Notes: generated from the sequence alone by a model not told the origin. Numbered from the stretch's first letter, positions 21,987 to 31,108 are shown. The stretch is DNA of 64,000 nt from an uncultured Agathobaculum sp. (GCF_944384695.1 NZ_CALWUQ010000003.1:1-64000), one strand, 5' to 3'. Program-made: numbers and translations.

Positions 21987-22253
21987 ATGCGGGAATTGCT
22001 TTTAGACGCGGAATCCTTGTATACCCGCGCGCAGGTGCACGATGCGCTGGCGCGCGCGTTCGGCTTTTCCGCGGACTATGGCGGCACACTGGACGCATTA
22101 TATGACAGGCTGTGCGTCTGCCCGCCCACGCGGCTGACTTTGCGGCATGCGGAGCTGCTGGTGGTCAACCTCGGCAACTATGGCGAGCTGCTGCTGCGCG
22201 TGCTGGCCGGAGCGGCCGCGGAAAACCCGTCGTTTATCCTCCATGCCGAATAA
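21987..22253 (+). CDS. Barstar-family ribonuclease inhibitor homologue
   Basis: An 88-residue protein with the barstar pattern: an N-terminal strand (RELLLDAESLY), a helix (QVHDALARAFGF), then the conserved core DYGGTLDALYDRLCV and a C-terminal strand region. Barstar binds and blocks barnase-type RNases. No barnase or other RNase gene is adjacent, and the usual NLDAL core reads TLDAL here. A GGAGGG site precedes the ATG at 21987. It could be an orphan immunity protein or have another role. Confidence 0.75.
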   Translation: MRELLLDAESLYTRAQVHDALARAFGFSADYGGTLDALYDRLCVCPPTRLTLRHAELLVVNLGNYGELLLRVLAGAAAENPSFILHAE

Positions 22254-22311
22254 ATAGGATGCGTGGCGCGCGTCCGTCTTTCATCAGCAACCGTGGTTTT
22301 ACGCAAACAGC

Positions 22312-22344
22312 AAAAAAGGAGAAGCTTCCCGCTTCTCCTTTTTT
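22312..22344. terminator. Terminator between the barstar gene and the convergent gene
   Basis: AAAAAAGGAGAAGC pairs perfectly with GCTTCTCCTTTTTT around TTCCC. A- and T-runs at both ends allow use from either side. Confidence 0.9.
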
Positions 22345-22369
22345 TGCATCTGCGCCGTTCCTGATGCCG

Positions 22370-22552
22370 TCAGCCCAGCATGTGGCCGACGCCGTTCGCC
22401 GCCTTGTGCATCGCGTGCTCCGCCTTGTTCGCCGCATGCTGCGCGCTGCGCCGCACCGAGGGGTTCATCATCGCGCCCGCCGCCATCATGGAAACGACCG
22501 CGCCCGCGACCGCACCGGTCGCAATGCCTGAAATGAAGGGAGATACCCGCAT
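22370..22552 (-). CDS. Small Gly/Ala/Met-rich protein with one membrane segment (60 aa)
   Basis: It begins MRVSPFISGIATGAVAGAVV with a glycine/alanine-rich hydrophobic stretch, then a polar helix AANKAEHAMHKAANGVG. This resembles small YtxH-like envelope proteins of Firmicutes, but that is only a shape similarity. The ATG at 22552 follows AAAGGCGGCGG. It is convergent with the barstar gene and divergent from the pyr operon. Confidence 0.65.
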   Translation of the reverse strand: MRVSPFISGIATGAVAGAVVSMMAAGAMMNPSVRRSAQHAANKAEHAMHKAANGVGHMLG

Positions 22553-22688
22553 GGTTTTGTCCGCCGCCTTTCAAAAAAGATTTGGGTGCCGCCGGTCATA
22601 GTATGCCCGCTCTGCGCGCTGTCTTACTCGCTGTGCGGCGGCAACAAAATTTGTATAAAAAAACAAAATTGTTTTGTGGTATCGTCTG

Positions 22689-22717
22689 TTTACAAAACCC
22701 GTTTCATACGATATAAT
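22689..22717 (+). promoter_or_regulatory. Promoter of the pyr operon
   Basis: TTTACA (22689-22694) and TATAAT (22712-22717) are exactly 17 nt apart, directly upstream of the PyrR-binding leader. Confidence 0.8.
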
Positions 22718-22727
22718 AAATGAAACA

Positions 22728-22858
22728 ATCCGCCTTTAAGGCGCGGCCCGTGAGCCGCCAAGGCAGAAAACAGTGCATACGCCGTCAGCCGGGAAATGGG
22801 GGACAGGTGTAATTTTAGGGTACGGCTTTCTGCTTTCGGCGCAGGAGGCTGTTTTTTT
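22728..22858 (+). promoter_or_regulatory. PyrR-dependent attenuator of the pyr operon
   Basis: The leader starts with a PyrR-binding loop at 22731-22764 (CCTTTAA, CGGCCCGTGAGCCGCCAAGG). A terminator stem follows at 22824-22850 (ten pairs, three of them G-U) with a T7 tract. GCAGAAA at 22763-22769, within the 3' part of the binding loop, can instead pair with TTTCTGC at 22827-22833, which is the left arm of the terminator. This gives the classic choice: PyrR-UMP stabilises the loop and lets the terminator form; otherwise the antiterminator wins. Confidence 0.85.
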
Positions 22859-22886
22859 GTAAATTTTTCCGATGGGAGGTGGCAGG

Positions 22887-23420
22887 ATGGCCGAACAAAA
22901 GGCCGTGATTATGGATGCGGACGGTGTGCGCCGCGCGCTGACCCGCATTGCGTTTGAAATCATCGAAAAAAATAAGGGTGCGGAAAACCTGCTGCTGGCC
23001 GGGGTGAAAACGCGCGGGGTGTTTTTGGCCCAGCGCATTGCAAAAAAGCTCGGCGAAGTGGAGGGCCGCATGCCGCCGGTCATCGAGCTGGACGTGACCC
23101 CGTGGCGGGACGATAAGCCGCGCGAGGAAGCGCCCAAATCACCGCCCGATGCGCGCATCGAAGGCGCGACGGTCGTGCTGGTGGACGATGTGCTCTATAC
23201 CGGACGCACGGTGCGCGCCGCAATCGAAGCGGTGTCCTCGCAGGGGCGCGCGGGACGCATCCAGCTTGCGGTGCTGATTGACCGCGGCCACCGGGAGGTG
23301 CCCATCCGGCCGGATTATATCGGCAAAAACCTGCCCACCGCGCGGGACGAGCGCGTGTGCGTGCGCCTGACCGAGGTCGACGGCGCAGACAATGTTGTTA
23401 TTTTAAGCAGTGAAACGTAG
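22887..23420 (+). CDS. pyrR: PyrR, pyrimidine operon attenuator / uracil phosphoribosyltransferase
   Basis: A 177-residue PRTase-fold protein with the PRPP loop VVLVDDVLYTGRTVRAA and the N-terminal LTRIAFEIIEKNKGAENLLL segment typical of PyrR. It binds the leader RNA when UMP is high. I chose the ATG at 22887 (MAEQKAV); an in-frame ATG at 22872 lies in the ribosome-binding region GGGAGGTGGCAGG. It is the first gene after the attenuator and so is self-regulated. Confidence 0.95.
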   Translation: MAEQKAVIMDADGVRRALTRIAFEIIEKNKGAENLLLAGVKTRGVFLAQRIAKKLGEVEGRMPPVIELDVTPWRDDKPREEAPKSPPDARIEGATVVLVDDVLYTGRTVRAAIEAVSSQGRAGRIQLAVLIDRGHREVPIRPDYIGKNLPTARDERVCVRLTEVDGADNVVILSSET

Positions 23421-23455
23421 GATACCCGCTTGCAGCTGAGAAAGGAAGAATATCT

Positions 23456-24373
23456 ATGTCCATCCAAACACTGGTAGAAAAAATTAAGGAAAAAGGCAAC
23501 CCGACCGTTGCGGGGCTGGATGCGCGGCTGGAGTACATCCCCCAGCACATTGCGGGCCGCAATATGATGCTGCACGGCGAGACGCTGCGCGCCGCGGCCG
23601 AGAGCGTGGTCGCGTTCAACTGCGGCCTGATTGACGCGCTGTGCGATATCGTGCCCGCGGTCAAGCCGCAGGCGGCGTACTATGAGCTGCTCGGCTCGTA
23701 CGGCGCAATGGCGCTCAAGGAAACCATTGATTACGCGCACGCCAAGGGCATGTATGTCATCGGTGACATCAAGCGCAACGACATCGGCGCGACCGCGACG
23801 GCCTACGCAGAGGCGTATCTGGGCAAGACCCGCGTGGGCGATACCGAAATCGCGCCTTACGGCTGCGACAGCGTGACCGTCAACGGTTATCTGGGCACGG
23901 ACGGCGTCGAGCCGTTCCTCAAGGAGTGCCGCGCGCGGGATAAGAGCCTGTTCATGCTCGTGAAGACCTCCAACCCGTCCTCCGGCGAGCTGCAAAACCG
24001 CGATATGGAAGGCAAGCCGCTCTACGCGCGCATGGCCGAGATGGTGGCCAAGTGGGGCGAGGGGCTGGATACGCCCTGCGGCTACAATCAGGTTGGCGCA
24101 GTCGTCGGCGCGACCTATCCGGAGGAGCAGAAGATTGTGCGTGAGCTGCTGCCGAAGAGCTATTTCCTCGTGCCGGGCTACGGCGCACAGGGCGCGACCG
24201 CAAAGGACATTGCAAACGCCTTCAACGATGACGGCCTCGGCGCAATCGTCAATTCCTCGCGCGGCATCATGTGCGCATGGAAGAAAACCGGCAACAACGG
24301 CGAGGATTATAAGGAAGCCGCGCGCGCGGAAGCCATCCGCATGCGGGATGAAATCGTCGCGGCAATCAAGTAA
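23456..24373 (+). CDS. pyrF: Orotidine 5'-phosphate decarboxylase, long (type 2) form
   Basis: A 305-residue enzyme that decarboxylates OMP to UMP, the last step of de novo synthesis. The active-site segment VIGDIKRNDIGATA is clear, and an N-terminal PTVAGLDARLEYIP segment is present. Its length and GAQGATAKDIANAFNDDGLG ending fit the longer type 2 family and not the ~240-residue Bacillus type. It follows pyrR by 35 bp. Confidence 0.95.
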   Translation: MSIQTLVEKIKEKGNPTVAGLDARLEYIPQHIAGRNMMLHGETLRAAAESVVAFNCGLIDALCDIVPAVKPQAAYYELLGSYGAMALKETIDYAHAKGMYVIGDIKRNDIGATATAYAEAYLGKTRVGDTEIAPYGCDSVTVNGYLGTDGVEPFLKECRARDKSLFMLVKTSNPSSGELQNRDMEGKPLYARMAEMVAKWGEGLDTPCGYNQVGAVVGATYPEEQKIVRELLPKSYFLVPGYGAQGATAKDIANAFNDDGLGAIVNSSRGIMCAWKKTGNNGEDYKEAARAEAIRMRDEIVAAIK

Positions 24374-24434
24374 CAACAATCGGTGCATGACCGAAAGATA
24401 GAACAATCAGGATTGAATTGGGAGTGATTTTCAC

Positions 24435-25529
24435 TTGAAAAAAGCGTATTTACTGCTCGCGGACGGCACGCTGTTTGAGGGCACAGCCGTCGGCTACGAA
24501 GGGCAGAGCATCGGTGAGGTCGTGTTCAACACGGGCATGGCCGGCTATCAGGAGGTTTTGACCGACCCGTCCTACTACGGACAGATTGTCACCATGACCT
24601 ATCCGCTGATTGGCAACTACGGCATCAACTTTGACGATTATGAATCCCGCAAGAGCTGGGTTTCCGGCTTTATCATGCGCGAAATCGCAGAATACCCGTC
24701 CAACTGGCGCTGCCGGCTGACGCTGGACGAATACCTCAAGGAGCAGAAGGTCGTCGGCCTGGCGGGCATCGACACCCGCGCGCTCACCCGCAAGCTGCGC
24801 GGCGAGGGCGTGATGAACGGCGTTATCTATACCGAGGGCTTTGAGCCGGATGAGCAGACCATCGAGCAAATGAAAGCATATGTGGTCAAGGACGCGGTCA
24901 AGTCGGTCACCTGCACGGAAAGCCGCGTTTACCCGGCGGAGGGCGAGCAGAAATACCGCATTGCGCTGTATGATTACGGCGTTAAGTACAACATTGAGCG
25001 CGAGCTGCAAAAGCGCGGCTGCGAGGTCGTCACCATTCCGGCGCTCACCCCGCCGGAGGAAGTCATCGGCAAGTTTGACGGCGTGATGCTCTCGAACGGC
25101 CCCGGTGACCCGGCGGAGAACGTCGAGATTGTCGAGAACCTCAAAAAGCTGCTCGCAAGCAATATGCCGATTTTCGGCATCTGCCTCGGCCATCAGCTGC
25201 TAAGCCTTGCCATTGGCGCGAAAACCACCAAGCTCAAGTACGGCCACCGCGGCGTGAACCATCCGGTCAAGGACCTCGACGTGGACCGCACCTATATCAC
25301 CAGCCAGAACCACGGCTATGCAGTCGTCGGTGAGTCAGTCAATCCCGAGATTGCCCGCGTGCGCTATGTCAATTTGAACGACGGCACGGTGGAGGGCGTC
25401 GAGCACATCGGACGCCCGGTGTTCACCGTACAGTACCATCCCGAGGTATGCCCCGGCCCGATGGACACGTCGTATCTGTTCGATAAATTCATGGACAACA
25501 TTGCAAAAGCAAAGGGAGGTGCTCAGTAA
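24435..25529 (+). CDS. carA: Carbamoyl-phosphate synthase small subunit (glutaminase)
   Basis: A 364-residue protein. The N-terminal domain has FNTGMAGYQEVLTDPSY. The class I glutamine amidotransferase domain has the nucleophile Cys in FGICLGHQLL and the His/Glu pair in VQYHPEVCPGP. It releases ammonia from glutamine and channels it to CarB. Its stop overlaps the carB start by one base (TAATG), so translation is coupled. Confidence 0.97.
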   Translation: MKKAYLLLADGTLFEGTAVGYEGQSIGEVVFNTGMAGYQEVLTDPSYYGQIVTMTYPLIGNYGINFDDYESRKSWVSGFIMREIAEYPSNWRCRLTLDEYLKEQKVVGLAGIDTRALTRKLRGEGVMNGVIYTEGFEPDEQTIEQMKAYVVKDAVKSVTCTESRVYPAEGEQKYRIALYDYGVKYNIERELQKRGCEVVTIPALTPPEEVIGKFDGVMLSNGPGDPAENVEIVENLKKLLASNMPIFGICLGHQLLSLAIGAKTTKLKYGHRGVNHPVKDLDVDRTYITSQNHGYAVVGESVNPEIARVRYVNLNDGTVEGVEHIGRPVFTVQYHPEVCPGPMDTSYLFDKFMDNIAKAKGGAQ

Positions 25530-28500
25530 TGCCGCTGCGCAAGGATATTCATAAGGTAATGGTACTGGGCTCCGGCCCCATCGTCATCGGTCAGGCGGCG
25601 GAGTTTGACTACGCCGGCACGCAGGCCTGCCGCGCGCTGCGCGAGGAAGGTCTGGAGGTTGTGCTGGTCAACTCCAACCCTGCCACCATCATGACCGATA
25701 AGGCCATGGCCGATAAGGTCTATATCGAGCCGCTGACCGTGGAAGCGGTGCAGGAAATCATCAAGAAAGAGCGTCCGGACTCGCTGCTGCCCAACCTCGG
25801 CGGCCAGACCGGCCTGAACCTCGCCATGGAGCTGTGCGAGAGCGGCTTCCTGGATAAGATGGGCGTCAAGCTGCTCGGCGCAAACCCGGAGACCATCGCC
25901 AAGGCGGAGGACCGCCAGATGTTCAAGGACACGATGGAGAAAATCGGTGAGCCTTGCATCGCGTCCAAGGTCGTGCATTCGGTGGAGGATGCGGTCGAGT
26001 TTACCCGGGAAATCGGCCTGCCGGTCATTATCCGTCCGGCGTACACGCTCGGCGGCACGGGCGGCGGTATTGCCTACACGTGGGAACAGCTGCGCGAGAT
26101 TGCCGCGACCGGCATCATGTATTCCCGCGTCGATGAAATTCTGGTCGAGAAATGTATCGCCGGCTGGAAGGAAATCGAATACGAGGTCATGCGCGACCAC
26201 AAGGGCAACGCCATCACGATTTGTAACATGGAAAATGTCGACCCGGTCGGCGTGCACACCGGCGACTCGGTCGTTGTCGCGCCCAGCCAGACGCTGTGCG
26301 ACAAGGAATACCAGATGCTGCGCACCTCTGCGCTCAACATCATCACCGAGCTGGGCATCGAGGGCGGCTGTAACGTGCAGTACGCACTCAATCCGGACTC
26401 GTTCGAGTACGCGGTTATCGAGGTAAACCCCCGTGTTTCGCGTTCGTCCGCGCTTGCGTCCAAGGCGACCGGCTATCCGATTGCCAAGGTGACCGCAAAG
26501 ATTGCGGTCGGCTACGGTCTGGACGAAATCGAAAACGCCGTCACCAAAAAGACCAAGGCCTGCTTTGAGCCGACGCTCGACTATTGTGTGGTCAAGTTCC
26601 CGCGCTGGCCGTTTGACAAGTTCGTATACGCAGACAACACGCTCGGCACGCAGATGAAGGCGACCGGTGAGGTCATGGCCATCGACAACAGCTTTGAGGG
26701 CGCGCTGATGAAGGCGGTGCGCGGCTGCGAAATCAAGCTGGACAGCATGATTGCCCCGCGCATCCAGCAGCAGTCGGATGCGGAAATCAAGAAGGGCGTC
26801 GCCCGCACGGACGACCAGCGCCTGTTCCACATCTGCGAGGCGCTGCGCCGCGGCATTATGACCATCGAGGAGATTCACGAGGTCACCACGATGGATACCT
26901 TCTTCCTGCACAAGTTCCAGAACATCGTCGATATGGAAAAGGAGCTTGCCGCTGCCGATGCAATCGACAAGGACCTGTACTTGCGTGCCAAGAAGATGGG
27001 CTTCCTTGATAAGACCATCGAGCAGCTGTCCGGTAAGGATATTTCCGGGGTAAAGCGGCTGCCGGTTTACAAGATGGTTGACACCTGTGCCGCCGAGTTC
27101 GAGGCGGAGACCCCGTACTACTACTCGACCTACGACGAGGAGACCGAGGTCAAGCCTGCATCCGGCAAAAAGAAGGTGCTGGTGCTCGGCTCCGGCCCGA
27201 TTCGCATCGGTCAGGGCATCGAGTTCGACTACTGCTCGGTGCATGCGGTCTGGGCGCTGCAAAAGCTCGGCTGCGAGACCGTCATCATCAACAACAACCC
27301 GGAAACCGTGTCCACCGACTTCGATACGGCCGACCGCCTGTATTTTGAGCCGCTGACGCCCGAGGACGTGACCGGCGTTGTAAACGCCGAAAAGCCGGAC
27401 TTCGCCATCGTGCAGTTCGGCGGCCAGACCGCCATCAACCTTGCCGCACACATCGAAAAGCTGGGCATCCCGATTCTCGGCACGCCCGCATGGAGCATCG
27501 ACGCGGCAGAGGACCGCGAGAAGTTTGACGTCATTCTGGAAAAGTGCGGCATCCCGCGTCCGGCGGGCCACACGGTCATGACCGAGGAGGAAGCGGTCAA
27601 GGCAGCCGACGAGCTGGGCTATCCGGTGCTCGTGCGCCCGTCCTATGTGCTGGGCGGTCAGGGCATGGAAATCGCGCACAAGGAAGAGGACGTGCGCGAG
27701 TTCATGAAGGTCATCACCCGCAACAAGGTGGAAAACCCGGTGCTGGTCGATAAATACATGATGGGCCGCGAAATCGAGGTCGACGCCATCTGCGACGGCG
27801 ACGATATCCTCATCCCGGGCATCATGGAGCACTTTGAGCGCGCGGGCGTCCACTCGGGCGACTCGATTTCGATTTATCCGTCCATCAACATCGAGCCTAA
27901 GCACAAGGAGACTATCATCCGCTATACCGAGGCGCTGGCCAAAAACCTTGCGGTTCTCGGTCTGGTCAACATCCAGTTTGTCCTGTATAACGACCAGATT
28001 TATGTCATCGAGGTCAATCCGCGTTCCTCGCGCACCGTGCCGTATATCTCCAAGGTGACGGGCGTGCCGATGGTCGATTTGGCGACCCGCTGCATGTTCG
28101 GGGAAAAGCTGCGCGATATGGGCTGCGGCACCGGCCTGCATCCGGAGGGCGACCATTACGCGGTCAAGGTGCCGGTGTTCTCGTTCCAGAAGCTGCGTGA
28201 CCTTGACACCCAGCTGGGGCCGGAGATGAAGTCGACCGGCGAGGTGCTGGGCGTTTCGACTTCGTTCCGCGAAGCGCTGCTCAAGGGCCTGATTGGCGCG
28301 GGCTTCAAGATGAAGAAAAAGGGCGCGGTGCTCATTTCCGTGCGCGATTCGGACAAGCAGGAGGCTATCCGCATCGGTGAGCGGTTTGAAGCGCTCGGCT
28401 TTGATATTTACGCCACCAGCGGCACGGCAAACGTGCTCAACCGTCACATGGTTGCAACCAACGCCATCCGCAACGTGGATGAGCCGTCCCCGAACATCAT

Positions 28501-28714
28501 CGACCTGATTGAGTCCGGCAAAATCGACTATGTTGTTGCCACCTCGGTCAAGGGCCGTCATCCGGAGCTGGGCTCGGTGCACATCCGCCGCACGGCGGTC
28601 GAGCGCGCTATCCCGTGCCTGACCTCGATTGATACGGCTTCGGCGCTGCTGCGCTGCCTTGAGGGCGATATCAAGATTGAAAACTGCGAGATGGTGGATA
28701 TCAACACCATCTAA
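25529..28714 (+). CDS. carB: Carbamoyl-phosphate synthase large subunit
   Basis: A 1061-residue protein, full length for the family (~1070). Two homologous ATP-grasp halves are visible: VLGSGPIVIGQAAEFDY near the N-terminus and VLGSGPIRIGQGIEFDY around residue 550, with GGTGGGIAYT and GGQGMEIAHK glycine loops and ARTV/SRTVPY-type binding segments. The C-terminal MGS-like allosteric domain (GFDIYATSGTANVLNRHM) senses UMP or ornithine in homologues. It makes carbamoyl phosphate for pyrimidines and arginine. It is the last gene before a double terminator. Confidence 0.97.
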   Translation: MPLRKDIHKVMVLGSGPIVIGQAAEFDYAGTQACRALREEGLEVVLVNSNPATIMTDKAMADKVYIEPLTVEAVQEIIKKERPDSLLPNLGGQTGLNLAMELCESGFLDKMGVKLLGANPETIAKAEDRQMFKDTMEKIGEPCIASKVVHSVEDAVEFTREIGLPVIIRPAYTLGGTGGGIAYTWEQLREIAATGIMYSRVDEILVEKCIAGWKEIEYEVMRDHKGNAITICNMENVDPVGVHTGDSVVVAPSQTLCDKEYQMLRTSALNIITELGIEGGCNVQYALNPDSFEYAVIEVNPRVSRSSALASKATGYPIAKVTAKIAVGYGLDEIENAVTKKTKACFEPTLDYCVVKFPRWPFDKFVYADNTLGTQMKATGEVMAIDNSFEGALMKAVRGCEIKLDSMIAPRIQQQSDAEIKKGVARTDDQRLFHICEALRRGIMTIEEIHEVTTMDTFFLHKFQNIVDMEKELAAADAIDKDLYLRAKKMGFLDKTIEQLSGKDISGVKRLPVYKMVDTCAAEFEAETPYYYSTYDEETEVKPASGKKKVLVLGSGPIRIGQGIEFDYCSVHAVWALQKLGCETVIINNNPETVSTDFDTADRLYFEPLTPEDVTGVVNAEKPDFAIVQFGGQTAINLAAHIEKLGIPILGTPAWSIDAAEDREKFDVILEKCGIPRPAGHTVMTEEEAVKAADELGYPVLVRPSYVLGGQGMEIAHKEEDVREFMKVITRNKVENPVLVDKYMMGREIEVDAICDGDDILIPGIMEHFERAGVHSGDSISIYPSINIEPKHKETIIRYTEALAKNLAVLGLVNIQFVLYNDQIYVIEVNPRSSRTVPYISKVTGVPMVDLATRCMFGEKLRDMGCGTGLHPEGDHYAVKVPVFSFQKLRDLDTQLGPEMKSTGEVLGVSTSFREALLKGLIGAGFKMKKKGAVLISVRDSDKQEAIRIGERFEALGFDIYATSGTANVLNRHMVATNAIRNVDEPSPNIIDLIESGKIDYVVATSVKGRHPELGSVHIRRTAVERAIPCLTSIDTASALLRCLEGDIKIENCEMVDINTI

Positions 28715-28825
28715 GGATTTTCCATGAAAGCATACAGCTTTCATCGAGCGGCGCTGCCGCGCATCGTGCGGACACAGCCCGAATTGCGTAAAGTTCCTAC
28801 AAACGAAGCTCTTTTTTCCTTGTTT

Positions 28826-28881
28826 CAAAAGCCCGGCAAAGCTGGGCTTTTGATAAAACCGGCGGTATAACCGCCGGTTTT
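28826..28881 (+). terminator. Two tandem terminators after carB
   Basis: First hairpin 28826-28852 (CAAAAGCCC/GGGCTTTTG with inner GC pairs). Second hairpin 28855-28881 (AAAACCGGCGG/CCGCCGGTTTT) with a T5 tail. Together they separate pyrR-carB from pyrC. Confidence 0.85.
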
Positions 28882-28896
28882 TGCTATATGCGCGCC

Positions 28897-28925
28897 TTGC
28901 AGCGCGCATAGGCGCATGATACAAT
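28897..28925 (+). promoter_or_regulatory. Separate promoter of pyrC
   Basis: TTGCAG (28897-28902) and TACAAT (28920-28925) are 17 nt apart. A short GC-rich hairpin follows in the leader. No PyrR-binding loop is visible here. Confidence 0.65.
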
Positions 28926-28982
28926 AAGGAAAACGAATCGCCGCCCGGGCGGGCGGACATCCTATTTTACGGAGGTTTTTCT

Positions 28983-30251
28983 ATGCTGCTGATTCAAAAC
29001 GGCCGGGTGCTCGACCCGTATACCGGTGTGGATGCGCCGCGCGACATGCTCATTGGGGAGGACGGCGTAATTGCCGCAGTGCAGGCGCATATCGACGCGC
29101 CCGCAGGCTGCGAGGTTTATGATGCGGCCGGGCTGACGGTTTCGCCCGGTTTTGTGGACGGCCATGTGCACTTCCGCGACCCCGGCCAGACGCAAAAGGA
29201 GGACGTGTTGACCGGCGCGGCTGCCGCTGCCGCAGGCGGATATGCGACCGTCATCTGCATGGCGAACACGCTGCCGACCTGTGATACGCCCGAAATCATC
29301 CGTTATGTGACCGGAAAGGCGAAGGATTGTCCGGTTGAGGTGTTGCAGGCGGGCGCAGTGACCAAGGGCCTGAAAGGGCAGGAGCTGACCGATTTTGACG
29401 CGCTGACCGCTGCGGGTGCGCCTTGCCTGACCGATGACGGCATCAACCTCACTTCGGCAGGGCTGTGCCGCACGGCAATGGAGCAGGCTGCCGCGCGCGA
29501 TATCCTGCTGTCCTTCCATGAGGAGGAGCCGTCGCTTGTGCCGTCTCCCGGCGTCAATTTCGGCTCGGCAGCGGCGCAGCAATTCGGCGTACCCGGCGCG
29601 ATGGCCGCTGCGGAAACCGCCATGATTGCGCGCGATATTGCGTTGGCGCTCGACACGGGGGCGCGTGTGGTGTTCCAGCATGTTTCGTGCGGGCAGTCGG
29701 TTGCGCTCATTCGCGCGGGCAAGGCGCTCGGCGCGCGCGTCTATGCCGAGGTCACACCGCACCACCTGAGCCTGACCGAGGACGATGTGCCCGCGCACGG
29801 TACCTATGCGCGTATGAACCCGCCGCTGCGCCGTGAAGCCGACCGGCAGGCCTTGATTGAGGGGCTGCGCGACGGCACCATTGATATGATTGCCACCGAC
29901 CATGCGCCGCATACCGCGGAGGAAAAGGCGCGCGAGTTCGCCAAAGCGCCGAGCGGCATTACGGGGCTGGAAACCGCGTTTTCCGTGTGCAATACCTATC
30001 TGGTCAAAACCGGACGGCTGACCCCGATGCAGCTGCTGGATAAAATGAGCAAATCGCCTGCGGGGATTTACGGATTGACCGGCCGCGCGGTAGCTGAGGG
30101 CAATTTCGCCCGTCTGGTGCTGCTAGACTGGGAGAGTGAAGCGGTTTACAAAACGTATCGTTCCAAGGCGGTCAACACGCCGTTCACCGATATGCCGCTG
30201 ACCGGCGCGCCGCGCGCCATCGTCACAGGGACGCGCGTCACCGCCCGCTGA
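28983..30251 (+). CDS. pyrC: Dihydroorotase, type I
   Basis: A 422-residue amidohydrolase that cyclises carbamoyl aspartate to dihydroorotate. The metal motif GHVHFRDPGQTQKED (His-x-His), the C-terminal MIATDHAPHT motif with its conserved Asp, and the TGLETAF segment are typical of type I (Bacillus-like) enzymes. The ATG at 28983 follows GGAGG. pyrB, pyrD and pyrE are not in the window. Confidence 0.95.
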   Translation: MLLIQNGRVLDPYTGVDAPRDMLIGEDGVIAAVQAHIDAPAGCEVYDAAGLTVSPGFVDGHVHFRDPGQTQKEDVLTGAAAAAAGGYATVICMANTLPTCDTPEIIRYVTGKAKDCPVEVLQAGAVTKGLKGQELTDFDALTAAGAPCLTDDGINLTSAGLCRTAMEQAAARDILLSFHEEEPSLVPSPGVNFGSAAAQQFGVPGAMAAAETAMIARDIALALDTGARVVFQHVSCGQSVALIRAGKALGARVYAEVTPHHLSLTEDDVPAHGTYARMNPPLRREADRQALIEGLRDGTIDMIATDHAPHTAEEKAREFAKAPSGITGLETAFSVCNTYLVKTGRLTPMQLLDKMSKSPAGIYGLTGRAVAEGNFARLVLLDWESEAVYKTYRSKAVNTPFTDMPLTGAPRAIVTGTRVTAR

Positions 30252-30366
30252 ACGAAAAATTTGCGGATGCGCGTAAAAAATTGCCAGAACTGCCGCTGCA
30301 TAATGCGTCGCGTTCCAGTCATACTACCTGTACAACCAGAAATTGCGTATGGGAGGGAACGCGTAA

Positions 30367-30909
30367 ATGAAGGCAACCGGCATTGTGCGCCGTATTGATG
30401 ATTTGGGTCGTGTGGTCATTCCGAAGGAAATCCGCCGCACGCTGCGGATTCGCGAGGGCGACCCGCTGGAGATTTTCACTGACCGCGACGGCGAGGTGAT
30501 TTTCAAGAAATATTCCCCGATGGGGGAGATGGGCGCGGTGGCAGGCGAGCTGGCCGAAGCGCTCGCCCGTACGGCGGGGATGAGCTGTGCGATTTGCGAC
30601 CGCGACGCGGTGATTGCCGCGGCAGGCGGCGCGAAAAAGGATATCCTCGAAAAGCGTATCTCCGCCGAGCTGGAGCAGCTGATGGAGCAGCGCGTGGTGT
30701 ATGAGCGCGGCGTGGATGACTCGCCTGAGCTGACCGTCTCGGACAACGACGAATATAATGTAGTCGTGGCGGTGCCGATTATCACCGAAGGGGACGTGAG
30801 CGGCTGCGTGGTGTACGTCAGCGAGGATGACGGCGCATCGGCCAACGAAGTGACGGTCAAGCTATGCCAGACCGCCGCACAGTTTATGGCCAAGCGCGTG
30901 GCAGTGTAA
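30367..30909 (+). CDS. spoVT: Stage V sporulation protein T
   Basis: A 180-residue regulator. The N-terminal AbrB-type swapped-hairpin domain reads MKATGIVRRIDDLGRVVIPK and is followed by RTLRIREGDPLEIF. The C-terminal GAF-like domain (AICDRDAVIAAAGG, VVAVPIITEGDVSGCVV) separates SpoVT from plain AbrB. It adjusts late forespore gene expression and shows that the organism is, or descends from, a spore-former. GGGAGGG precedes the ATG at 30367. Confidence 0.93.
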   Translation: MKATGIVRRIDDLGRVVIPKEIRRTLRIREGDPLEIFTDRDGEVIFKKYSPMGEMGAVAGELAEALARTAGMSCAICDRDAVIAAAGGAKKDILEKRISAELEQLMEQRVVYERGVDDSPELTVSDNDEYNVVVAVPIITEGDVSGCVVYVSEDDGASANEVTVKLCQTAAQFMAKRVAV

Positions 30910-30922
30910 GGGGGCGGATGGG

Positions 30923-31108
30923 ATGCAGGACAAACGAAAGCCCGAACGCGAGCCTAAACCGTTCCCGCAGTACGACGACGCGGCGCATATCGACTCCGCT
31001 GCGGTCGCGCCGGTGCCGCCTTGGTCGCAGGACGCCCCGCCGCGCGGCGACCCGGCCGCGACGGCCTATACCGAAATGTATTGCCAGAAACCGCAAGAGA
31101 AAAGCTGA
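30923..31108 (+). CDS. Small proline-rich hypothetical protein (61 aa)
   Basis: A polar, proline-rich frame (KPEREPKPFPQYDD, VPPWSQDAPPRGD) starting 14 bp after spoVT with a GGGGGCGG site. A terminator follows directly. No membrane segment, signal or known domain is seen; it may be a disordered small protein co-expressed with spoVT. Confidence 0.5.
   Translation: MQDKRKPEREPKPFPQYDDAAHIDSAAVAPVPPWSQDAPPRGDPAATAYTEMYCQKPQEKS

Noticed and set aside
21484-22098. 204-codon minus-strand frame over the small membrane protein gene
   Set aside because: The plus-strand gene has a promoter, ribosome-binding site and signal-anchor. The minus frame has none.
25523-28960. 1145-codon open frame antisense to carB
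   Set aside because: It is the shadow of a GC-rich conserved gene. Its composition is Arg/Val/Asp/Leu-rich with no domain, and carB on the plus strand is certain.
28903-28980. Second PyrR attenuator before pyrC
   Set aside because: Only a short GC hairpin is present, without the PyrR loop words or a terminator with a T-tract.
30252-30366. Sigma-G type promoter before spoVT
   Set aside because: A CATAATG word fits the -10, but no -35 element is found at the needed spacing.
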